DNA from: Spirogloea muscicola
Taxonomy: Eukaryota > Streptophyta > Zygnematophyceae > Spirogloeales > Spirogloeaceae
Direction of reading: 5' to 3'
Length of the DNA stretch: 45,728 bases
NCBI GenBank assembly: GCA_009602725.1
Contig: WELB01000035.1
Span: 19,307-65,034 of the forward strand
The first letter of the stretch is position 1. Every line of letters starts with the position of its first letter. Position numbers and translations under genes: made by a program. Shown piece after piece: positions 12,448 to 20,023 of this stretch. Below the pieces are notes generated by a model. The model saw nothing but the letters and a program-made list of their open reading frames with translations, ran no database searches and was not told where the DNA came from.

Positions 12448-13255
12448 TCATCGGATGCGCCTACTGTCTCTCGCACCCTGCCATCATCCCTATGGATCAT
12501 GGGCTGCCACTGCGCTAGACTGATTGCTAGGTCCCTTGCCTGCGGCGAGCTCCGCAGGGTTGTCGACTCTCGCGGCTGCATCAGCATCACCCATCCGTGT
12601 GTCATTCCCTGAACACGCCATCGCAATGGAGGGGGCCCGCTCATTGCCACCATCCGAGAGCTGTCCTCCATGTGCACGCCTCCACGGCCAGTAGAGTGCT
12701 GAAGCGCACATTCTCAGCAGCCGTGAGTAGAGACAATGCGGCATACGCCAGCAGCGCCGGAAGCCGGGGCAGCTTGCTCCTTCACCGCCGGGCCTCCAGC
12801 TTCTTGGCATCCTTTGCTGCAGCAGCCGGCAAGGGAAGCGGTCGTATTTAGTCATGGCTCAGTGGCATGACCAAGCACTGAAAGCTGACCTTCACCTCAA
12901 GCAAGGATTAGTCCCTTGTAGTAATTCACTCTTATTCATACTCTTCCTTCAATTCAAGCATTCTTTTACTCACAAGAAAAGCTTCATATGTCAGTCTTGG
13001 ACCTGCGCCTTGGCTTTGCTTGATGTTGCTCTACATCATGTGATGGCTAACTTTCCCAGGACACGGAGGAGAGTGGGCAAGGAGAAGAGAAAGTAAGAGA
13101 GGCAGGGGGTTGAGAGAGAGAGGAGGCAGGAGAGAGAGTTGCGTTCAAGAGGAGATAAGTGAGAGGGAAACCATGAGAAAGGGGTAAAGAAGGGAGGGAG
13201 AGAGCAGGGAGAGACTAGGGAGGGGTAAGAAAGATTTGTCATAATGCGCATGTGC
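12448..13255. other. Convergent intergenic region
   Basis: Lies between the stop of the receptor kinase and the stop of the PDAP1 gene on the other strand. A purine-rich GA tract runs from about 13060 to 13225. The frame 12597-12851 (+) has no recognisable domain and is probably untranslated 3' sequence. Confidence 0.5.
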
Positions 13256-15102
13256 TTAAGTTTTGGGTGTCAGATTTCGAGTGCGCTCCTGACCTGCCTT
13301 CTCCTCCTCGCGTTTCTGCGCCGCTTCCAGCCGCTGCTGCCGGATGAGTGCCAGCCGGTCTGCGCAGCCACAAATCCAAAGGCTGTGCATGAGAAGGCTG
13401 CAGTCAGGAGCATCAGCACCGAGAGCCGCAACCGGCAGTCAAACGCCACAAGGAAGGAGAAGGGGGGGCACCGAGGTCCTTGCGAGCCTGCTCCGTCTTC
13501 CCCTGCTCCTGCAGCTTGAGGTACCGCTCATGCGCCGCCTGCTTCTGCAGCTCCTCCCTGGTGCGAGGAGACAGGCCAGTGCCCACCACCATGAGTCAGC
13601 AGAGGTGGACATACTACATGTGTCTCTCTTATGTTATGATGTTAATAGGGACTTTATCATTGATAGAATTTCCTTTCTCAACTGGCTTTTACTATGAAGA
13701 CACGATCATTGAGCCTGCTCATGCTCATGCGGTAATTGTCCTTTCTAATTGGGTGGTATTTCTGTGTCGTTTACCCTCATCATACTATCGTTTTGATTGC
13801 TATTTCTCACTCATTTGTGTACCAAGCCATGTATGTGGCAGCAGCTTGCAAACAAGCCGCAACAGAGTCAGGGGCACAACCAAGTACAGGGCAAGGGCCA
13901 ACTTACCGCTCACGACGTGAGAGTTCCGTTGGCCTGTCCGCCTGCAGAGCCAAGAGGAGTCCCAATCGAGCAGGTCAGCGGGAGACAATGTGGAGGAGGG
14001 GAGAGTGTGTCGAGCAGGAGGAGAGAGGGGGTGGGGTCGGCTCACGTCTGCCGCGCTGGCCTTGACGGTGCGCGGCCGGGCGACGTTCGGGTTCTCGATC
14101 TCGATCAGGCTCGCCACGCCCTTCTTCTTGGCATCCTGCCGCCCCGGCCGCCAACAAAACCAGTCAACTTACTGTTAATGTACTATAAGTTAAGTTCACT
14201 CGAACAAGACATACAGCACATGTCTCTATCACCACTTTCACTGCATGAGTGTCGAGTGGCTTGCTCGCTGTAATTCCATCAGCAGTCTACGAACGAGTGT
14301 GAGACCAGATCACAATTATTCTGCGTACTGCTCAGACTGACTAAGGAGTGGATGTCGAGGTAAGCTTGTACCTCGGCGGCGTCGTCCCCCTCTTCCTCCT
14401 CCTCGGAGTCCTCCTCCTCCGACCCGTCCTCCGCCTCGTTCTGAGGGTCCTGCCGCCGCCAGCGCCAGGCAGCGGAGCGCAGGCCTGGCGCCTCAGCTTG
14501 CCAGCCCCAGTGGACTCAGCTCCGCAAATATTTTATGGGCAGAATCTCATTGCCACAAGAGGCGGCGAGCTGGGCGAGCTTGCGCTCGCGCACCTCCTTG
14601 TTCTTCTTGAAGCCGGGCCGCTTGGTGGACGTCCCCGCGACTGCCGCAAGCCACAGCCGGACCCATCAAGCTCGGGCCGCCAAGCTCGACGTCGAAGACA
14701 ACCGAGGCGGCCAGGGCACGAAGGAGGGGGGGGTGGGGGGTTCGGCTGCTGATATTTACATTAGCGGCTGTGAAGGCCAGCCAGGTGCATACCAGAGGTT
14801 CTACAAATATATACATCTATACATACATATAGACTAACCTTAACTACTTCTTAGCTGGAAGTTAACTGTAGTCACCATATGGAATCTAGCGGAGCCGCAG
14901 GCTAGGCAGGCAGGGGGCTCTGAGTGATCCCCCCGGGGAGGAGGGAGTACAGGGGGGAGGAGGGAGGGAGGGAGGGAGGAGGGAGGCAGGGTTCGGGGTT
15001 TAGGCTGTGGCGGCGCGGCGCACCCATGTCCTCGGGCTGCGAGAAGTTGCGGCGCCCCGTGGGCTTGCCCTTGAACTTCCCGCGCCCCGCGCCGCCCCCC
15101 AT
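13256..15102 (-). CDS. PDAP1 family (28 kDa heat- and acid-stable phosphoprotein)
   Basis: About 172 residues in seven exons read leftward: 15102-15024, 14640-14594, 14449-14372, 14135-14046, 13941-13907, 13557-13472 and 13359-13256; phases agree. The start is MGGGAGRGKFKGKPTGRRNF, followed by PEDMVAGTS as in plant PDAP1 proteins. An acidic stretch (QNEAEDGSEEEDSEEEEEGD), LIEIENPN, and the family signature ELSRREREELQKQ...ERYLKLQEQGKTEQARKDL then RLALIRQQR with a basic-charged tail follow. The family is a small, charged, largely disordered phosphoprotein linked in animals to PDGF and in general to RNA or ribosome association; its molecular job in plants is not settled. The last exon may instead splice after EEKA to a further exon. 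The 5'UTR carries a GCC repeat that ends in a gap, and intron 5 holds a nad5 relic. Confidence 0.92.
13605..13805 (+). pseudogene. nad5: Mitochondrial nad5 fragment (NUMT) in a PDAP1 intron
   Basis: In one plus-strand frame the intron reads MMLIGTLSLIEFPFSTGFYY, followed by EDTIIEPA and SSYYRF. This resembles the NADH dehydrogenase subunit 5 region around MLIGSLSLIGFPFLTGFYSK...EL and TSYYSFR. The start is missing, and the fragment sits antisense to the host gene inside its intron 5. I therefore read it as a decayed nuclear copy of mitochondrial DNA. The resemblance is from memory and not from a search. Confidence 0.7.
14757..14935 (-). repeat. Dispersed repeat R2, inverted, in PDAP1 intron 1
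   Basis: Two parts of R2 on the minus strand, GGCTGTGAAGGCCAGCCAGG (14768) with TGCATACCAGAGG, and CTAGCGGAGCCGCAGGCTAG (14885) with GCAGGCAGGGGGC. They are separated by an AT-rich insert of about 90 bp. Confidence 0.65.
14930..14997. repeat. G-rich tract, possible quadruplex
   Basis: Runs of GGGAGG and GGAGGG on the plus strand inside PDAP1 intron 1, with well over four G3 runs close together. The transcribed gene carries the C-rich complement in its RNA. Confidence 0.55.
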
Positions 15103-15104
15103 CG

Positions 15105-15211
15105 CCGCCGCCGCCGCCGCCGCCGCCGCTCCCGCTCCGCCGCCCGAGGCGNNNNNNNNNNNNNNNNNNNNNNNNNNNNNNNNNNNNNNNNNNNNNNNNN
15201 NNNNNNNNNNN

Positions 15212-15262
<51 letters not shown>
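15105..15262. repeat. GCC trinucleotide repeat containing a 60-N gap
   Basis: GCC repeats on both sides of an N run at 15152-15211, just upstream of the PDAP1 start codon. The gap most likely marks a collapsed or unsequenced triplet repeat in the 5'UTR or promoter. Confidence 0.9.
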
Positions 15263-15265
<3 letters not shown>

Positions 15266-15520
15266 GGCGATGAAACCCTAAACGAGGGCCAGGGAGGGTT
15301 TTGGGGCAATCTTAACTAAGAGAGCCTGGTTAGGGCTACCCTGGTTATCCGACTGGCCCCGCGGCGCCTCCCGCCATAAACCCGACCCGGGTTAGCGCGC
15401 CCCAGCTGGGGCTAGCCCGGCTTAAACCCCAGACCCCGGCCCCGAGCCGCCCGGCAGCTCGACCGGCCCTCCCTGAAACCTGGAGCTACGTTCCCAACCC
15501 CGGCCTGCGCCGGTGACGCC

Positions 15521-15724
15521 ATGGCCGACGCCGCCGCGGAAGTTGATCGTCAGGCGGCGGCGGCAGCCATGGCCTCGGCGGCCTACTGCCATTGCCAAAC
15601 CCGGAATCTCAGAACCTCTCAATCGTATATACCTCACTTCTTGAAAGCCTACACCATCAAACCTAAACCCCCACGACAATCTCCTTCGCTCCACCAGCTG
15701 CACCGGCCGCAGACGTGTAGGTGA
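15521..15724 (+). other. Weak open frame MADAAAEVD...
   Basis: An ATG at 15521 opens a 67-residue frame (MADAAAEVDRQAAAAAMASA at its start) in GC-rich sequence upstream of, and divergent from, the PDAP1 gene. It has no domain, no continuing exons that I could find, and runs into the trnK relic. It could be a first exon, a shared-promoter transcript, or chance. Confidence 0.2.
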
Positions 15725-15808
15725 ACAAAAGCTAACCTCATAGTGTTGAACTCTCGAGTCGCACTTAAAAGGCGAGTACAGAGTTCTCTACCATTGAGTT
15801 GGCAACCC
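15725..15808 (-). pseudogene. trnK-UUU: Relic of plastid trnK-UUU 5' exon and intron start (NUPT)
   Basis: On the minus strand from 15808 the sequence reads GGGTTGCCAACTCAATGGTA then GAG, continues with TACTCGCCTTTTAA, and is followed at once by GTGCGACT. Plastid trnK-UUU has a 5' exon of this form that ends in CTTTTAA before a group II intron starting GTGCGAC. This copy has about 7 extra bases after GGTAGAG and a G-to-C change in the anticodon arm. It is therefore a decayed nuclear insert of plastid DNA rather than a working tRNA. I see no 3' exon or matK in the window. Confidence 0.75.
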
Positions 15809-16094
15809 ATGATCTCTCTCAAATTAAGACCTTGTTTTCAAACAAATTAGCAATGCTTGCACACATTTATATTCATATACATCACCCAGCTAAAGCTCCT
15901 AATGAGCCAAAGATGGGCCACGGGCTTGCATCTACTAGACCCCGCGCCCGTCGAGCCAGCCCAGCGCGTGTAACCCGGCTCGTTGTGCCTCGTCGGACGC
16001 CATGTCCCAGCCCAATTCTGCCACGCATCTTTCCTGCTTTCTACCTACCCCGATCCCACGGGTTGGGCCTCGCATCGTGCATCTCCGAATGAAA
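15809..16094. other. Intergenic, possibly plastid-derived in part
   Basis: AT-rich sequence from about 15809 to 15900 directly upstream (on the minus strand) of the trnK relic may belong to the same insert. The rest is unremarkable. Confidence 0.35.
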
Positions 16095-16150
16095 GCTTTT
16101 CCAAATGAGCAATGGCTGTGAAAGGACAGCCCAAAGAAGCTTGAACCAAG
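16095..16150 (-). repeat. Dispersed hairpin repeat R1
   Basis: Contains CAATGGCTGTGAAAGGACAG followed by CCCAAAG, a diverged R1 core. Confidence 0.6.
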
Positions 16151-16557
16151 TCCACAGACGAAAGGAAGCATATGCCATCTTCGGGCTTCCCAGGGCCGAA
16201 AAGCCCGCGCACGGCGGCTCTGCCGCAGGTGGCCGGCAGTCAAGTCTCTGCTTTCCCACCGCTGGGGCGCCAAGAGCCCGGATGCTGCTACAAGCCAGCG
16301 AAGCCCACTTGCGTCTTGGGGCAAGCATGCTGTGCCCAAGAGTCCCGCTGTTAAAGTGGGGCTCGAGCAGTGCCATAGGCTAGGAGTTGCAAAGGCGCGA
16401 GCAGTTGCTGGCTAGGTGGTGACAGGTTCCTCGTAGGGTGGCCTTGCACAGTAAGAGCTTGGGGGCTTGTCCTCAATCCTCGAGCTCAAGAGTACCTGGC
16501 ACCTTTTGACCCGAATTACTTATTGGTGGTCAGGGTTGCCTTTGCTGGCGGCGTCCT
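16151..16557. other. Intergenic, nothing recognised
   Basis: Downstream of the ferredoxin-like gene on the minus strand. Frames here are short and carry no family motif. Confidence 0.45.
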
Positions 16558-17971
16558 TCAGAGCACGCCCGCCCCCCAGGCATCCTCCTCGCGCAGGATT
16601 GTGACGCTCAACGGGCTCCGGCCTTCTGGCACCTGCCGCAGCCCACTCAACACGGCCGTGTCAGTTGGCACTTGACTGCAATCAAGAATGTAGACCTCCC
16701 TCAGTAACGCTGTAGCAATTAGCCAAAGGTGCACCCGGTATAATGCAGAAGGATTGCGAATGCTAGATGCAGGGATTTGGGTAAGGGCAGAAGTAAATAT
16801 GGTATGCTCATTATGATGCTTTGTGATGACGTCGTCTGCCAAAATATTTCCAATATGGTGATGCAGGCAGAGCGGCTTACAGGGCATATACAGCTGCGGA
16901 CAAGCTCGGAGCCTGCAGCGTACGCCCGGTACCCAACCTGCCCGCCACGCACGACGGCGACTGTGAGGCTGTCTTGGCGGTCACAGCTCTTGCAGGCTCT
17001 CGCGCAGCTTCCGGGCTCGCGCCAGACCAGGGCCCACCATCGAAGCCAAACCCCTTGCTGGGAGACCTCAATCTAAGCCCAATTTCTTCGAAGATATATA
17101 AGCCCTAATCTTTGGAGCCAGCACACCTCAGTAGCGCCGCCCGTCACTTCCATCTCGCAGTGGCAGCACGTGCCCTCGTAGCAGAAGTCCTGGCGAAGGA
17201 CGGCGGCACACCAAGTCAAGATGGATTTGTCAGCTCCGAGAGGCGCAGTCAGTTGAGGAAAAGTCAGCGGCAGCTTCACCACAACCACTAAGCGCTGGTT
17301 GCGACATGGCGGCGTGCACGCACTGGTGTGGGCACAAGCGCGCCGCAGCGCTCCGCGACCCGGAGGAGGTTGTCGCCGCTGGCCGCCGTCGCCTCCAACT
17401 GCGAGGGGCCGCCCGCAGGAGCACCCGTGAGGTGGCCGCCATTTCACCAGCTTAGACAACCAATTAAACGCAATTAGAAGCGATTATTCTGGTCCAGTCT
17501 CCGCTGCAGGACCAGCCGCAGGGCTTAAGAAGTGGTACGAATTACAGGAACCCTCAGATTTCAGGGTTTAAACGAGGTTTCAGATGTCCTGATGATTAAG
17601 CTGTGGAATTGATTAGGGACTTGAAGGTGGCGCTTACAATGTCGGAGCCAGTGGCGAAGCGGACGAGCACCTCGGCGCCGCTCCCGGAGGAGGGCCTGCG
17701 GCACAGCGGCGCGGCTGAGGTTTTGGGTTTGTGGGCACAGGGTTTAAGACTCAGATTGTACAATGTGGAGGTCGAGGGCTCGACACTCGAAGTTCGCAAT
17801 TCGGGCGCTGCGCGAGGGAGGGGCTCACGGCGGCGGCGGCGGGCCCCAGTACGTGCCGGGCGCGGCGCCGGCGGCGAAGCGCTCTGCGCCGACGGCGCCC
17901 GTCTTGGGGCTCGTGAACTGCTCCGCCGCTGCCGCCATCGCTGCTGCTGCTGCCGTCACTGTCGCCGACAT
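16558..17971 (-). CDS. 2Fe-2S ferredoxin-like protein, probably plastid
   Basis: Exons on the minus strand: 17971-17829 (start could also be 18040), 17695-17638, 17398-17324, 17189-17127, 16937-16881 and about 16671-16558. The joined protein has an Ala-rich, transit-like N-terminus, a GTYWGPPPPPPSSGSG linker, a beta strand (AEVLVRFATGSDI), LLRVAERCGALVPTP, then the cluster loop DFCYEGTCCHCEMEV and LVRSCICP. The spacing CX4CX2C followed by a distant Cys is that of plant-type [2Fe-2S] ferredoxins, so it should carry an electron-transfer cluster. The C-terminus is REEDAWGAGVL. The partner enzyme is unknown. A conserved plant ferredoxin-like family with this FCYEGTC wording seems to exist, but I cannot name it with certainty. 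The last junction does not fit GT-AG: keeping the frame CPVPTDT needs TA-AG or GT-AA, so either a base is wrong or the end is misjudged. Confidence 0.78.
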
Positions 17972-18305
17972 TGCCGCTGTTACAACAGCGAGCGTAGCGC
18001 GCGCGTTCAATGTCACGCCAAGAAGGAAGTGCTCGCCCATAGAGGGCGAACCACAGGTGTCCGCGTAATAGCCGCTAGAGACTCGTACCTCCGAGAAGCT
18101 TCCGACACCGGCGCGTAAGTCCGGACACACGTGGTAAGACACAAAGATTGTGACCTTGTGTGTTGTTGAGCGGCTGACAAGCATGACCTTGCATTGCTCT
18201 GAGGTGTTGCATATATCCAGCACCTTTGTTCCTTGCAAGAGTGCACACTGCATCTTGTTTGGACCCCGGTCTACATCAAGGCTTGGAGCCTGTCAGAAGT
18301 AGATT

Positions 18306-18376
18306 TGGACATTTTCCATTCTCTTTTTGGGCTGGCTTTGCCAGCCCCTCATCTCTATGGGCGAGCACTTTCTTCT
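18306..18376 (+). repeat. Dispersed hairpin repeat R1
   Basis: Plus-oriented copy with TTTTGGGCTGGCTTTGCCAG, CCCCTCATCTC and TATGGGCGAGCACTTTCTTC. The last block also lies at the alternative start of the ferredoxin-like gene (18025-18045, inverted). Confidence 0.75.
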
Positions 18377-18377
18377 G

Positions 18378-18437
18378 ATAGGCCTGGGCTTGGCCCCCGT
18401 TACCTGGTAGATAGGCCTGGGCTAGGCCCCCGTTTTG
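18378..18437 (+). repeat. Short tandem duplication
   Basis: Two copies of GATAGGCCTGGGCTTGGCCC / GATAGGCCTGGGCTAGGCCC, each followed by CCGTT, about 33 bp apart, directly after the R1 element. Confidence 0.85.
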
Positions 18438-18934
18438 GCTCGAGTTACTGTCAAATTGGTTACGGACCGGGTGACAATCAATCAATATCAGACTACACGA
18501 TCGATCTCAGACCTGCATTGATTATATGTTGAACATCTTGTTGCTTGCACATGTTTTACTGAGACATTAAATTCGCCAGCTGTTGCTCTTATTATCAGAT
18601 AATTGCAACTGCCATTCCTTCGTGCTGTGCATTCTCCGCAAAGTCTATCATCTGACTATCGCCAAGACTCCTTTTACACTCATTGGTTTGACTCTGGCGA
18701 TCACGTGTAGAATGATTTGTTGACTACTTCCGTTCTAATCCAGCTTATCGACGTCATATGGCAGCCGACATCATATGGCACGACAGGTTGCTTAGCAGGG
18801 GTTACTGAGTGCTTCGTAGCTTAGGTCAGAGGTTTTTTCCCTGCTAGCTATTCAGCTTTGCATCTACTGATGAGAGGTTACTGAGAGTTCGCTTGCTGCT
18901 GTCTCAGTCCTTTAGCACTCCGACTCCTTCAGAC
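18438..18934. other. Intergenic, nothing recognised
   Basis: No coding frame. A small direct repeat CATATGGCA occurs twice near 18756-18780. Confidence 0.45.
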
Positions 18935-18972
18935 CTTGTCCATTCTTTGGGCTGGCCTCTCCCAGCCACCGG
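18935..18972 (+). repeat. Dispersed hairpin repeat R1
   Basis: CTTGTCCATTCTTTGGGCTG then GCCTCTCCCAGCCACC, a good R1 core. Confidence 0.75.
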
Positions 18973-19044
18973 TTAATCTGGCCGCGCTTGCTTCGTTTTT
19001 TGTGCTTGTTTTCTTAGTGCTTCCCCTGGCCCCTTCTCGTACTT

Positions 19045-19115
19045 AGTTCATTCATTTTTGGGCTGGCTTTTCCCAGCCCCTAGCCTCTGGGCGAGCCCTT
19101 CTCTCGCATGCCATG
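19045..19115 (+). repeat. Dispersed hairpin repeat R1
   Basis: TTTTTGGGCTGGCTTTTCCC, AGCCCC and GGGCGAGCCCTTCTCTC. Confidence 0.75.
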
Positions 19116-19221
19116 TTACGCCGCGCCCCATCTCTCTTCGTTGGGCGACCTGGCTGCTAGCGTTTGGCGCCGGCGTGGGGTGCCTCGTGCCCGTCCTCGT
19201 GCCCGTCCGTGCCTTCTCTAC

Positions 19222-19272
19222 TCTGGCTGGCTTTCCACAGTCCTCGCCACCTTTGGGAGAGCCACGAGTTCC
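19222..19272 (+). repeat. Dispersed hairpin repeat R1
   Basis: TGGCTGGCTTTCCACAGTCC, then CTTTGGGAGAGCCACGAG, like the copies at 28538 and 45455. Confidence 0.65.
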
Positions 19273-19423
19273 TCGCGGCACGGGGGTCGGCCGCCCGCCT
19301 CGTGGCCGCATGTGAGAACGATCGCCAAAGCGGCGGCGCCAAAGCGGCGGCGCACGTAGGGCGAACAGTGGAGAAAGAAAGAAGAACGTGGAGAGAAAAC
19401 AAGAAGAAGAGGAGAGAAAAGGA

Positions 19424-19466
19424 TGTTCAGGAGAGGGCGTTGGCTGTGAGAGGCCAGCCCGTGCGG
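19424..19466 (-). repeat. Dispersed hairpin repeat R1
   Basis: GGCTGTGAGAGGCCAGCCCG, an inverted R1 core. Confidence 0.7.
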
Positions 19467-19971
19467 CGGAGCCAGAGGTAAACGCTCAGCACACAGGGAA
19501 TCAAGTAGCCACAACAACTCAGTAGCCCCTCTAGAGTAGCCGGAGGTCGGGGAATTAAAGTATCCGAGCAGTGGGTCCCATAGCCAGCCAGGGCCAGTAG
19601 GCTTGCAGCCAAGGCACGACCGGCACGCAGATGCAGCGCATGGGACAACTGCACGGACGGACAAGGCGCATGCGTTATACCTGCGCGAGACAGCCTGCTG
19701 CGTGGAAGCCAGTTGGCGGAGAGCCGTGTCAGTCGGCGCCAGTGGTGGGCGGGCGGCAACCGTGGTGGGCCCGCGCGCGGATGCGCCGCATTTGCTCCGC
19801 CACGCGGCAAGGCCCCGCCCCCGGATCGTGCCGCGCCGACCCAACGCTTTCCACCTGGCAGGCGGCCCACCAATGTACGTGTGCATACACTGAAACTGGC
19901 AACCGCAGTACTCTTCTAAACGTACATTGGCTTTCCTTGGTCTTGGGGCATCCCGAAAAAGCGCGGCCAGA
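19467..19971. other. Intergenic, nothing recognised
   Basis: Long frames are open on both strands at once, including a minus-strand frame that runs through the N and repeats. None has a recognisable domain. Confidence 0.4.
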
Positions 19972-20006
19972 TTGATTGGTGGCTGTGAGAGGCCAGCCCA
20001 AAGCAG
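19972..20006 (-). repeat. Dispersed hairpin repeat R1
   Basis: GGTGGCTGTGAGAGGCCAGC then CCAAAG, ending about 17 bp before the single N at 20023. Confidence 0.75.
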
Positions 20007-20023
20007 GCGCGGCCAGATTAACN

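Noticed and set aside
12597-12851. Frame ending RRASSFLASFAAAAGKGSGRI
   Set aside because: It looks faintly like a targeting peptide, but it lies after the kinase stop with no continuing exons.
14902-15309. Poly-Arg/poly-Ala frame through the GCC repeat
   Set aside because: Only the part from 15102 leftward is PDAP1; the rest is triplet repeat and Ns.
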